From contig NZ_JAUOTP010000002.1 in the NCBI RefSeq assembly GCF_030546695.1, positions 434,001 to 498,000 on the forward strand: a DNA stretch of 64,000 nt. The letters run 5' to 3'. This DNA comes from Sphingomonas natans. GTDB lineage: Bacteria; Pseudomonadota; Alphaproteobacteria; Sphingomonadales; Sphingomonadaceae. The notes beneath the pieces were generated by a model. That model was not told the origin of the DNA and made no database searches. It saw only the letters and a program-made list of their open reading frames with translations. This document shows, in pieces, positions 41,313 to 49,817 of this stretch. The position numbers and the translations under genes are program-made. The stretch's first letter is position 1; each line of letters starts with the position of its first letter.

Positions 41313-43904
41313 TCAGGCGAGCATCTCGCGCACCCGACTTGCGAGCGCGTCCATCGCGAACGGCTTGGTGAGCAGGGCCATGTTCGGATCGAGCTGGCGA
41401 CTGCCGATCACGGCATTCTCGGCATAGCCGGTGATGAACAGGACGCGCAGCTCGGGCGAGAGCGCCAGGGCCGCATCGGCGACCTGACGCCCGTTCATCT
41501 GCCCGGGCAGGCCGACATCAGTGATCAGCAGATCGATGCGCGCGCCCGATTGCAGGATGCGCAAAGCCGCGGCGCCGTCACCGGCCTCCAGCGGCGTATG
41601 GCCGAGTTCCTCGAGTACCTCGACGACCAGCATCCGCACGGTCGGTTCGTCATCGACGATCAGGACGGTGCGCGCGTCGGCGCTGGCGCCCTCGCCTTCG
41701 ATATCGCTTTGCGCCGTCAGGGGCTCGTCGGGCACGGCATCGCCATGATGACGGGGCAGATAGATGCAGACCGTCGTGCCGGTTTCGAGCTCGCTATAGA
41801 TGCGGACCTGCCCGCCCGACTGGCGCGCGAAGCCATAGATCATCGACAAACCGAGGCCCGTCCCCTGCCCGAGCGGCTTGGTCGTATAGAAGGGATCGAA
41901 GGCGCGCGCCTGGACCTGCGGCGTCATGCCCGTGCCCGTATCCGTCACGCACAGCGAGAGATATTGGCCGGGCTCGAGATCGCGCTCGCGCGCGGCGCGC
42001 TGGTCGAGCCATTTGTTGGCGGTCTCGATCGTGATCCGGCCGCCATCGGGCATCGCATCGCGCGCGTTGATGCACAGATTGAGGATCGCATTTTCGAGCT
42101 GATTGGCATCGACCAAGGCGGGCCACAGGCCCGGCGTGCCGACGACCTCGACATGGATAGCCGGGCCGACCGTGCGGCGGACCAGTTCCTCGATCCCCGA
42201 AATCAGACGATCGACGGCGACCGGCTTGGGATCGAGCGTCTGCCGGCGCGAGAAAGCGAGCAAGCGGTGCGTGAGCGCAGCGGCGCGCCGCGCGGCGCCC
42301 TGCGCGGCGCCGACATAGCGATCCAGCTCGCCGAAGCGCCCCTGCGTGACGCGGATCTGCATCATCTCGATCGCGCCCGAAATGCCGGTCAGGAGATTGT
42401 TGAAATCATGCGCAAGGCCGCCGGTGAGCTGGCCGACCGCCTCCATCTTCTGCGCCTGGCGGAGATGCTCCTCGGCGGTCATCAATTCCTGCGTGCGCGC
42501 CTCGACCTGTTCCTCCAGCGAGGCGTTGAGATCAGCCAGCTCCTGCTCGGCCCGGCGCCGCTCGACCGCGTCGCGCGTCCGCTCGGCGACGTCGCGGACG
42601 AACGCCAGCTCCTCGGCGGGCCACGGGCGCGCGGCCTCGTGGTTCAGATAGAGCAAGGCGACGAAACCGCCCTGTTCGGTCAGCGGCATGTTGATGAAGC
42701 TCTGCGCCGAAATCGCCTTCAGCGCATCGGCGGTGTCGCGGGTGCGGGGGTCGGCATACGCATCCGACACGGCGACGGTCTCGCCGCGCTTCAGATTGTC
42801 GATATAGGATCCGTAATCGCGGAATTCGAGCGTGCCGGCCAGCGTCTGGATGCCCGGCGCATTCCAGTCGCGCTCCACCACGATCGTCTCGGCCACGGGA
42901 TCGATCGTGCCATAGCCCGCGCGGCTGACGCCCAAGGTTCGCCCGAGGATCTCGGCGGCGGCATAAGCGAGATCGGCCGCCTCGCCGGACTCGCGCAGGC
43001 GATCGTTGAGCTCGACCAAGGCGGCGAGACGCAATTCACTGGTTTTGCGCGCATCGATATCGAAGCTGACGCCCGGAAAGCGCAGCGGTACGCCATCGGG
43101 CGACAGCAGGACCTGCCCCTGTGCCGCCACCCAGCGCGATCGGCCATCGGGCCGGACGAGGCGATATTCGGCGTGGAAGGGCCCGCCCGTCCGCAAGGCC
43201 TGCTCGATCGCCTCGCCCGTCGCCGGCAGATCGGCGGGGTGAATGTGCGCCATGAACTCGGCGATCGGCGCGCCTTCGCGCGCGACGGCACGATCAACGC
43301 CGTAAAGGTCCGCAAAGGGCGGATCGGCGGTCACCCGATCGGCCTGGATGTCCCAATCCCACGTGCCGATGCTGCGCGAATCGCCGCCTGGTGCGCCGGG
43401 GAGCATGCCGAGATCGATTTCGCGCGCGACCTGCCGGGCGAGCGCCTCCAGCGCCAGCGCCTGGCGGGCGTTCAGGCCGCCGGCACGCGGCGCCACATCG
43501 ATCGCGCAGAGGCTGCCGAGCGGCTGGCCATGCAGGCCGACGATCGGGAAGCCCGCATAGAAGCGGATGTGCGGCGCATCGGTGACCAGCGCGAAATCGC
43601 GCGTGCGCGGATCGGCGGCGAGATCCTCGATCTGGAAAAGGCCGTCCTGACGGATCGCCAGCGCACAGACCGAGGTCGCGATCGGCGTCTCGCACGCATC
43701 GACGCCGACCTTGGCCTTGAACCACTGGCGATGCGCATCGACGAGACTGACGAGCGCGATCGGCACTTCGCAAAGGCTTGAGACAAGCGCGACGATATCG
43801 TCGAAGCGCGGCTCGGGCGGCGTATCGAGAATCCGCGCCGCCGCCAGCGCGGCGAGACGATCGGCTTCGGTAAGGGCAGGCTGGGAGACGGGACGGTCTT
43901 TCAT
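41313..43904 (-). CDS. soluble hybrid histidine kinase GAF-PAS-GAF-HisKA-HATPase-REC
   Basis: An 863-residue sensor kinase without membrane helices. Domains: GAF (about 10-160, VDAHRQWFKAKVG), PAS/PAC (about 185-290, YRLVRPDGRSRWVAAQGQVLL), GAF (about 295-445), a coiled coil, HisKA with the phosphoacceptor in QLTGGLAHDFNNLLTG (about 490), HATPase with N-box LENAILNLCINARDAM and G-box VTDTGTGM, and a C-terminal receiver (LLITDVGLPGQMNG). The signal is unknown; the GAF domains could bind a small ligand or a chromophore. It abuts the cytochrome gene end to end. No partner regulator is adjacent. Confidence 0.93.
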   Translation of the reverse strand: MKDRPVSQPALTEADRLAALAAARILDTPPEPRFDDIVALVSSLCEVPIALVSLVDAHRQWFKAKVGVDACETPIATSVCALAIRQDGLFQIEDLAADPRTRDFALVTDAPHIRFYAGFPIVGLHGQPLGSLCAIDVAPRAGGLNARQALALEALARQVAREIDLGMLPGAPGGDSRSIGTWDWDIQADRVTADPPFADLYGVDRAVAREGAPIAEFMAHIHPADLPATGEAIEQALRTGGPFHAEYRLVRPDGRSRWVAAQGQVLLSPDGVPLRFPGVSFDIDARKTSELRLAALVELNDRLRESGEAADLAYAAAEILGRTLGVSRAGYGTIDPVAETIVVERDWNAPGIQTLAGTLEFRDYGSYIDNLKRGETVAVSDAYADPRTRDTADALKAISAQSFINMPLTEQGGFVALLYLNHEAARPWPAEELAFVRDVAERTRDAVERRRAEQELADLNASLEEQVEARTQELMTAEEHLRQAQKMEAVGQLTGGLAHDFNNLLTGISGAIEMMQIRVTQGRFGELDRYVGAAQGAARRAAALTHRLLAFSRRQTLDPKPVAVDRLISGIEELVRRTVGPAIHVEVVGTPGLWPALVDANQLENAILNLCINARDAMPDGGRITIETANKWLDQRAARERDLEPGQYLSLCVTDTGTGMTPQVQARAFDPFYTTKPLGQGTGLGLSMIYGFARQSGGQVRIYSELETGTTVCIYLPRHHGDAVPDEPLTAQSDIEGEGASADARTVLIVDDEPTVRMLVVEVLEELGHTPLEAGDGAAALRILQSGARIDLLITDVGLPGQMNGRQVADAALALSPELRVLFITGYAENAVIGSRQLDPNMALLTKPFAMDALASRVREMLA

Positions 43905-44013
43905 GGACGTATGTGGCAATAACCCTGGTTAAGCCCGGAAGCTCCCGCAAAATGACGCGCTACTGCCGGGCGAACCGCTTTACGACGCAGTCCGCCTATG
44001 CGAGCCAGACGTG

Positions 44014-44172
44014 ATGGACGAGAGCGTGGAGGACAAGGCGCGCGCCGCGGCGCTGGCCGTGGGCATCGATCTGCCCGCGGCGTGCGTGCCCGGCGTGATC
44101 GACAACCTCGCGCTGTTGGCCTCGCATGCGGCGCTGCTGGATCGCTTCCTAGCCGAGCATCCCGAGATATGA
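44014..44172 (+). CDS. hpxX: small amidase partner subunit HpxX/AtzG (DUF4089)
   Basis: A 52-residue all-helical protein, MDESVEDKARAAALAVGIDL...LLDRFLAEHPEI, with the length and pattern of the AtzG/HpxX family (DUF4089). AtzG is the obligate small subunit of the AtzE amidase, holding it in a heterotetramer. The gene is easily missed because it is short. Its TGA overlaps the amidase ATG by four bases (ATGA), so subunits are made in equal amounts. First gene of the purine-to-oxalate cluster. I found no strong ribosome-binding site. Confidence 0.75.
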   Translation: MDESVEDKARAAALAVGIDLPAACVPGVIDNLALLASHAALLDRFLAEHPEI

Positions 44173-45485
44173 CGATCGCCGGAATTGCCGCCGACGTTCG
44201 CGCGGGGCGGTGCAGGGCCGTCGACATTGCGCGCGAGGCACTCGATCGGCTGCGCGCCGACCCGTATGTCGCGGTGACGCAGGTGCTGGAGGACCGCGCG
44301 CTGGCCGAGGCGGCGGCGGTGGACGCGATCGTGGCGGGCGGGGGCGACCCCGGGCCACTCGCGGGGGTGCCTTATGGCGTGAAGGATCTGTTCGACGTGG
44401 CAGGCTTGCCGACCACGGCGGGAGCACGATCGCGGATCGATGCGCCGCCCGCGATCCAAGATGCCGAGGCTATCGTCCGCCTGCGCGCGGCGGGCGCGGT
44501 GCTGACCGCGACGCTCAACATGGACGAATTCGCCTACGGCTTCGCGACGATCAACGCGCATTTCGGCACCACCCGCAACCCGCATGATTCTGCGCGGATC
44601 GCCGGGGGCTCGTCGGGCGGATCGGCGGCGGCGGTCGCGGGCGGGCTGCTGCCGCTGGCGCTGGGATCGGACACGAACGGTTCGATCCGCATCCCGGCGG
44701 CGCTCTGCGGACTCTATGGGCTCAAGCCGACGCACGGCGGACTGCCGTTAGAGGGTGTCTATCCGTTCGTCGACAGTTTCGACGATATCGGGCCGTTCGC
44801 GGCCGATATCGCCGGGCTGCGGATCGCGACCGAAATACTGTCCGGGGCAAGTCTCGCCGCGCCGGTGCCGACACGCATCGCGATCCTCGGCGGCTGGTTC
44901 GCCGACAATCTCGCGGATGACATGACCGCCGCGCTGGCGCGCATCGCCGCATGTCTCGGCGCGGGCACGGCGGAGCTGCCGGCGGTCGATGTCGCGCGCT
45001 CGGCGGCGTTCCTGATCACCGCGCACGAGGGCGGGACCTTCCACGTCCCCGCGCTCGCGGATCATGCCTTGCTCTACGATCCGGCGACGCGCGACCGGCT
45101 GATCGCGGGCGCGACGCTGGCGGAAGGAACGGTGGCGAAGGCGCAACGCTTCCGGACATGGTTCGCCGAGCAAGCCGATCGGCTGTTCGACGCGTGGGAC
45201 GTGCTGATCGCGCCGGCGACGCCCTGCGCCGCGCCGACCATCGCTGATCCGACGATCCTCGTCGGCGGGCAAAAGGTGCCCGCGCGCGCGCATCTCGGCA
45301 TCTACACCCAGCCCCTGAGCTTCATCGGCCTGCCGTCGCTGGTCGTGCCGCTGCGCGATTGCGGGCCGCTGCCGCTCGGGCTCCAGCTCGTCGGACCGCC
45401 CGGGGGCGAGGCGCGGCTGTTCGCGCTGGCCGAAAAGCTCGAGCGCGACGGCGTCAGCGGCGGCTGGCCCGCCCCCGGCTTGTAA
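44169..45485 (+). CDS. hpxY: AtzE/HpxY-family amidase, probable oxalurate amidohydrolase
   Basis: A 438-residue amidase-signature enzyme. The Ser-cisSer-Lys triad is visible: K72 in GVPYGVKDLF, the cis-Ser in GGSSGGS (146-152) and the nucleophile S172 in SDTNGSIRIP. The sequence belongs with AtzE-like amidohydrolases (NMDEFAYGFATINAHFGTTRNPHD). With HpxX next door and ureidoglycine aminotransferase and oxamate amidohydrolase genes in the cluster, the likely substrate is oxalurate, as proposed for Klebsiella HpxXY; cyanuric-acid-pathway 1-carboxybiuret is the alternative. Confidence 0.85.
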   Translation: MTIAGIAADVRAGRCRAVDIAREALDRLRADPYVAVTQVLEDRALAEAAAVDAIVAGGGDPGPLAGVPYGVKDLFDVAGLPTTAGARSRIDAPPAIQDAEAIVRLRAAGAVLTATLNMDEFAYGFATINAHFGTTRNPHDSARIAGGSSGGSAAAVAGGLLPLALGSDTNGSIRIPAALCGLYGLKPTHGGLPLEGVYPFVDSFDDIGPFAADIAGLRIATEILSGASLAAPVPTRIAILGGWFADNLADDMTAALARIAACLGAGTAELPAVDVARSAAFLITAHEGGTFHVPALADHALLYDPATRDRLIAGATLAEGTVAKAQRFRTWFAEQADRLFDAWDVLIAPATPCAAPTIADPTILVGGQKVPARAHLGIYTQPLSFIGLPSLVVPLRDCGPLPLGLQLVGPPGGEARLFALAEKLERDGVSGGWPAPGL

Positions 45486-45559
45486 GGGCGAGTCTCTCTG
45501 CTAGACCCTTGAACAAACACAAAGGCGAGGATGTCGGGGCTGCGATCGGGGGACGGCAT

Positions 45560-46915
45560 TTGACGATAAGGTCGGCGGGCGACACGAAAGCGGCGGGCTG
45601 GCTGGAGCGCCGCTTCGAGCTGGCCGAACGCGGCACCGATGTGCGCACCGAGATCGCCGCGGGCGCGACGACCTTCCTGACGATGGCCTATATCGTGCTT
45701 GTCAATCCGGCGATCCTGGGACAGGCGGGAATGCCCGTCGCCGCGGTCGCCGCCGCGACCTGCTTCGCCGCCGCCTTCGCCAGCATCCTGATGGGGTTCG
45801 TCGCCAACATGCCCCTCGCGCTCGCGCCGGGCATGGGACTCAACGCCTATTTCAGCTTCACCGTCGTCCAGGGGATGGGCGTGCCATGGCCGATCGCCTT
45901 GGGCTGCGTGTTCGTCTCGGGGTTGTGCTTCCTTGCGCTGACGCTGGGCGGGGTGCGGCAGGCGATCGTGCGCGCGCTGCCGCCGCATCTGCTCGCCGCG
46001 ACGGCCGGGGGGATCGGGCTGTTCATCGGCTTCATCGGGTTGCGCAACGCCGGGATCGTCGCCTCGTCGCCCGCGACATCGGTGACGCTCGGCAATCTCC
46101 ATGCGCCGGGCGCGTGGCTGGCGATCCTCGGACTGCTGATCATCGCCGGCCTGAGCATCTGGCGGATCAAGGGCGCGATCCTGATCGGGATCGTCGCGAC
46201 GACCGCTCTGGCCTGGGCGCTGGGCGACGTGACGATGACGCCCGCGCCTTATGATCTCGGCGCGATCGGCGGGACCGCGTTCAAGCTGGATCTGGCGGGC
46301 GTGCTCGGCTTCGGCGGCAAGGCGGGGCTCGGCGTCGTCGAGATCCTGTTCGTGTTCCTGTTCGTCGACCTGCTCGACAATATCGGCACCTTGGTGGGCG
46401 TCACGCGCCGCGCCGGGCTGACCGGGCCCGATGGCGAGATCCCGAACCTCAACCGGATCCTGATCGCGGATTCGGTGGCGACGATGGTCGGCGCGGTCGC
46501 GGGCACATCGACCGTGACCTCCTATGTCGAAAGCGCGGCGGGCGTGGAGGCGGGCGGGCGCACCGGGCTGACCGCGATTGTCACCGGCATATTGTTCCTG
46601 CTGACGATGTTCGTGGCGCCTTATGCGCAGCTCGTGCCGCTGGCCGCGACCGCGCCGGCGCTCATTCTGGTGGGCGCGCTGATGATGTCGCCGCTCGTCG
46701 ATGTCGACTGGCACGATCCGATGGCGGCAATCCCCGCCTTCCTGACCGTGGCGATGATCCCGCTGACCTTCTCGATCGCCAACGGCCTCGCCTTCGGCAT
46801 CACCGCGCACGCGGCGCTGCGGATCATCCGCGGGCAGGCGGGCAAGAAGGATGCGGCTTTGCTGATCCTGGCCGGATTGTTCGTGGTGCGCTTCGTCTGG
46901 CTCTCGGCCGGCTGA
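45560..46915 (+). CDS. AzgA-type purine permease (NCS2)
   Basis: A membrane transporter of about 451 residues with 12-14 helices, from the AzgA branch of the NCS2 nucleobase transporters. Signatures: AAGATTFLTMAYIVLVNPAILG, LAPGMGLNAYF, FVFLFVDLLDNIGTLVGV, and GTSTVTSYVESAAGVEAGGRTGLTA. AzgA homologues import adenine, guanine and hypoxanthine by proton symport, matching a cluster that starts with guanine. The TTG start with CGGGGGA upstream gives a normal length; an earlier TTG is possible. The stop overlaps the next ATG by one base. Confidence 0.9.
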   Translation: MTIRSAGDTKAAGWLERRFELAERGTDVRTEIAAGATTFLTMAYIVLVNPAILGQAGMPVAAVAAATCFAAAFASILMGFVANMPLALAPGMGLNAYFSFTVVQGMGVPWPIALGCVFVSGLCFLALTLGGVRQAIVRALPPHLLAATAGGIGLFIGFIGLRNAGIVASSPATSVTLGNLHAPGAWLAILGLLIIAGLSIWRIKGAILIGIVATTALAWALGDVTMTPAPYDLGAIGGTAFKLDLAGVLGFGGKAGLGVVEILFVFLFVDLLDNIGTLVGVTRRAGLTGPDGEIPNLNRILIADSVATMVGAVAGTSTVTSYVESAAGVEAGGRTGLTAIVTGILFLLTMFVAPYAQLVPLAATAPALILVGALMMSPLVDVDWHDPMAAIPAFLTVAMIPLTFSIANGLAFGITAHAALRIIRGQAGKKDAALLILAGLFVVRFVWLSAG

Positions 46916-48477
46916 TGCTCGAGACGCCGCGCAGCGACCGGGGTATGGTCACCTCGCCCCACCACCTCGCGAGCCAGGCCGGGCTCGATATCCTGAAGGA
47001 AGGCGGGACCGCGATCGAGGCGGCAGTGGCGATGGCCGCGTGCCTGGCCGTCGTCTATCCGCATATGACGGGGATTGGCGGCGACGGCTTCTGGCTGATC
47101 GCCGAGCCCGACGGCCGGGTGCGCGGGATCGACGCCTGCGGACGCGCGGCCCGGGCGGCCGATCCGTCGCTGTATGCGGGTCATGCGGCGATCCCGACGC
47201 GGGGGGCCCTTGCCGCCAATACGGTCGCTGGGACGGTTTCGGGCTGGGAGGCGGCGCTGGTGATGGCTCCGGGCACGCTGCCGCCGGCGCGGTTGCTGCG
47301 CGACGCGATCCATTATGCCGAGGCGGGCGCGCCGGTGACGCGCAGCTTCACGGAGACACTGGCGGCGAAGCGGGCCGAACTGGCGGGGCTTCCCGGGTTC
47401 GGAGAGGCTTATGCCGTCGAGGGCGGTCGGCTGCGCCAGCCGCGCCTGGCAGAGACGCTGCGGCGGATCGCCGGGGAGGGTCTCGACGCTTTCTATCGCG
47501 GGGAGCTGGCTGCGGACATCGCCGCCGATCTGGCCGATATCGGCAGCCCTGTGACCGCCGCCGATATCGCCGCGCACCGCGCGAGCGAAGTCACGCCGCT
47601 GTCGGTCGAGGCGTTCGGGGCGACGCTCTACAATCTCCCGCCGCCGACGCAGGGGCTCGCCTCCCTGCTGATCCTCGGGGCGCTCGATCGGCTCGGGACG
47701 CTCGGCCCGCAGGACGGGTTCACGCATATCCACCTGCTGGTGGAGGCGGTGAAGCAGGCGTTCCTGATCCGCGACACGCATGTCGGCGATCCTGCGGGGA
47801 TGACGCTCGATCCGCAGGCGTTGCTCGACGATCAGGCCGCGCTGGAGGCGATGGCAAAGCGGGTGGATCGCGCGCGCGCCTTGCCTTGGCCGCAGCCGCC
47901 CTCGGCGGGGGACACGACCTGGTTCGGCGCGATCGACCGCGAGGGGCGCGTCGTCAGCGTGATCCAGAGCATCTTCTTCGAATTCGGATCGGGGATGGTG
48001 CTGCCGCGCACCGGCATCGTCTGGCAAAATAGGGGCTCCAGCTTCCGGCTCGCCGAAGGGGGCTGGAACCCGCTGAAGCCGGGCGCGAAGCCCTTCCACA
48101 CGCTCAATCCCGCGCTGGCGCGGTTCCGGGACGGGCGGGTGATGGCCTATGGGACGATGGGTGGGGAAGGTCAGCCGCAGACGCAGGCGCAGATCTTCGC
48201 GCGCCATGTCATCTATGGCGAGCCCTTGCAGCAGGCGGTGACCGCACCGCGCTTCCTGCTCGGGCGGACATGGGGCGAACCGAGCGTGACGCTGAAGCTG
48301 GAGGATCGCTTTCCGCCCGAGACGGTGGCGGCGCTGGTCCAAGCGGGGCATGACATCGAGATGCTGCCTGCCTTCACCCCGACGATGGGCCATGCCGGCG
48401 CGCTCGTTCGCCATGTCGACGGGCTGCTGGAGGGCGCGAGCGATCCGCGCAGCGACGGCGCGGTGGCGGCGTGGTGA
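46915..48477 (+). CDS. hpxW: gamma-glutamyltransferase-fold amidohydrolase, HpxW-like (oxamate amidohydrolase)
   Basis: A 520-residue Ntn hydrolase of the gamma-glutamyltransferase family. The autocleavage Thr is in SAGDTTWFGAIDREG; other blocks are MTGIGGDGFWLI, GALAANTVAGTVSGWE, NLPPPTQGLASLLILG and FHTLNPALARFRDGRVMAYGTMGGEGQPQTQAQI. There is no signal peptide, unlike true gamma-glutamyltransferases, so it acts in the cytoplasm. In Klebsiella the homologue HpxW hydrolyses oxamate to oxalate and ammonia; the neighbourhood here supports the same role. Confidence 0.85.
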   Translation: MLETPRSDRGMVTSPHHLASQAGLDILKEGGTAIEAAVAMAACLAVVYPHMTGIGGDGFWLIAEPDGRVRGIDACGRAARAADPSLYAGHAAIPTRGALAANTVAGTVSGWEAALVMAPGTLPPARLLRDAIHYAEAGAPVTRSFTETLAAKRAELAGLPGFGEAYAVEGGRLRQPRLAETLRRIAGEGLDAFYRGELAADIAADLADIGSPVTAADIAAHRASEVTPLSVEAFGATLYNLPPPTQGLASLLILGALDRLGTLGPQDGFTHIHLLVEAVKQAFLIRDTHVGDPAGMTLDPQALLDDQAALEAMAKRVDRARALPWPQPPSAGDTTWFGAIDREGRVVSVIQSIFFEFGSGMVLPRTGIVWQNRGSSFRLAEGGWNPLKPGAKPFHTLNPALARFRDGRVMAYGTMGGEGQPQTQAQIFARHVIYGEPLQQAVTAPRFLLGRTWGEPSVTLKLEDRFPPETVAALVQAGHDIEMLPAFTPTMGHAGALVRHVDGLLEGASDPRSDGAVAAW

Positions 48478-49817
48478 GCGCCCCGATCCCAGGGGGCGCC
48501 CGGGCGAAGGCGCGCTGCGATGCGCTTGGGGTCGCGCCCTATAGCGACAGCGATACCGGGCTGTTCCGCGCGTATCTGACCCCTGCCCACGCCGCCGCGC
48601 AGGAGGCGATCGGGGCTTGGATGGTCGGGGCGGGAATGGTCGTGCGGCTGGATCAGGCCGCCAATCTGATCGGGCGCTACGAGGGGTCGCAGGCGGACGC
48701 GCCGGTGCTGCTGTTCGGCAGCCATATCGACAGCGTGCGCGATGCGGGGCGCTATGACGGGCCGCTCGGGGTGATGCTCGGGATCGAGGTGGTCGCGCGG
48801 CTGAACGAAGCCAAGCGGCGCCTGCCTTTCCCGATCGAGGTGATCGCGTTCGGCGACGAGGAGGGCTCGCGCTTTCCCGCCTCGATGCTGACCAGCCGGG
48901 CAGTGGCGGGGACGTTGGAGGCGGACGCGCTGGAGGTGGCGGATCGGGATGGGGTGACTTTGCTCGATGCGCTGGCCGCCTTCCCTGCCCGTCATGCTGA
49001 ACTTGTTTCAGCATCCATGGCCCGCCCTCTCGACGTGCCTGCCGGTGGCGAGGACGGGAGTTGGACCCTGAAACGAGTTCAGGGTGACGGATTTTTGAGG
49101 GCGGCGCGCACCTCCGGCTCGGTGCTCGCTTATGTCGAGCCGCATATCGAGCAGGGGCCCGTGCTCGAGGCCGAGGGGCTCGCGGTGGGGACGGTCACCG
49201 GGATCGCCGCGCAATTGCGCTATCAGGTGACCGTCAGCGGCACCGCCGGCCATGCGGGAACGACCGCGATGGGGCTGCGCCGCGACGCGTTGACCGCTGC
49301 TGCGGCCATGATCCTGGCCGTGGAGAGCGAAGCCCTGGCCGCGGGCGGCGACGTGGTCGCGACGGTCGGGCGAATGGCTGTCGGCCCGGGCGCGGTCAAC
49401 GTGATCCCGGGCAAGGTGGAATATTCGATCGACGTCCGCTCGGGCGACCCGGCCGCGCGCGACGATGCGGCCGCGCAGATCGTCGACACGATCGCCGACA
49501 TTGCCGAGCGGCGCGACGTGGAGTTCAACATCGAGCGGGTCCAGGACCTGCCCGCAGCACCCTGCGATCCGAAGCTGATCGCCCTGATGGATGCCGCGAT
49601 CGCGCGCTGTGGCCAACGGCCGCGCCGGCTGGTCTCGGGCGCGGGGCATGATACGATGGTGATGGCAGCGCTGGCGCCGACGGCGATGCTCTTCATCCGC
49701 TGCGCGGGCGGCGTCAGCCACAATCCCGCCGAGAGCGTGACCGACGCGGATTGCGCGATCGCCCTCGACGTTCTGACCGCCTTCGTCGATCTGCTGGAGC
49801 ATGATGTCCTTGCCTGA
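48474..49817 (+). CDS. allC: allantoate amidohydrolase (AllC/HpxK type) with in-frame repeat insert
   Basis: A 447-residue metallo-amidohydrolase of the M20 family that hydrolyses allantoate to ureidoglycine. Metal ligands are visible in LFGSHIDSV, GPLGVMLG, GDEEGSRF and HIEQGP; SGTAGHAGTTAMG and SGAGHDTMVMA are typical. Residues about 173-206 (RHAELVSAS ... TLKRVQGDG) are not part of the family: they are encoded by a palindromic repeat inserted in frame. The GTG start overlaps the previous stop (GTGA). The insert falls between the catalytic domain start and the HIEQGP motif, probably in a surface loop. Confidence 0.9.
   Translation: MSAPIPGGARAKARCDALGVAPYSDSDTGLFRAYLTPAHAAAQEAIGAWMVGAGMVVRLDQAANLIGRYEGSQADAPVLLFGSHIDSVRDAGRYDGPLGVMLGIEVVARLNEAKRRLPFPIEVIAFGDEEGSRFPASMLTSRAVAGTLEADALEVADRDGVTLLDALAAFPARHAELVSASMARPLDVPAGGEDGSWTLKRVQGDGFLRAARTSGSVLAYVEPHIEQGPVLEAEGLAVGTVTGIAAQLRYQVTVSGTAGHAGTTAMGLRRDALTAAAAMILAVESEALAAGGDVVATVGRMAVGPGAVNVIPGKVEYSIDVRSGDPAARDDAAAQIVDTIADIAERRDVEFNIERVQDLPAAPCDPKLIALMDAAIARCGQRPRRLVSGAGHDTMVMAALAPTAMLFIRCAGGVSHNPAESVTDADCAIALDVLTAFVDLLEHDVLA
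48990..49091 (+). repeat. palindromic repeat inserted in frame in allC
   Basis: 102 bases (34 codons, so frame is kept). The left arm GTCATGCTGAACTTGTTTCAG matches the complement of the right arm CTGAAACGAGTTCAGGGTGAC except at a few positions. In the coding frame it gives the peptides HAELVSAS and WTLKRVQGD, which mark such repeat-encoded inserts. Confidence 0.85.

Noticed and set aside
41550-43781. A long plus-strand frame opposite the soluble hybrid kinase
   Set aside because: Shadow of the kinase gene; composition is His/Arg/Asp-rich and shows no known domain.
46621-49014. A long minus-strand frame opposite the permease, hpxW and allC
   Set aside because: Antisense to three well-supported enzymes; Arg/Pro-rich low-complexity translation.
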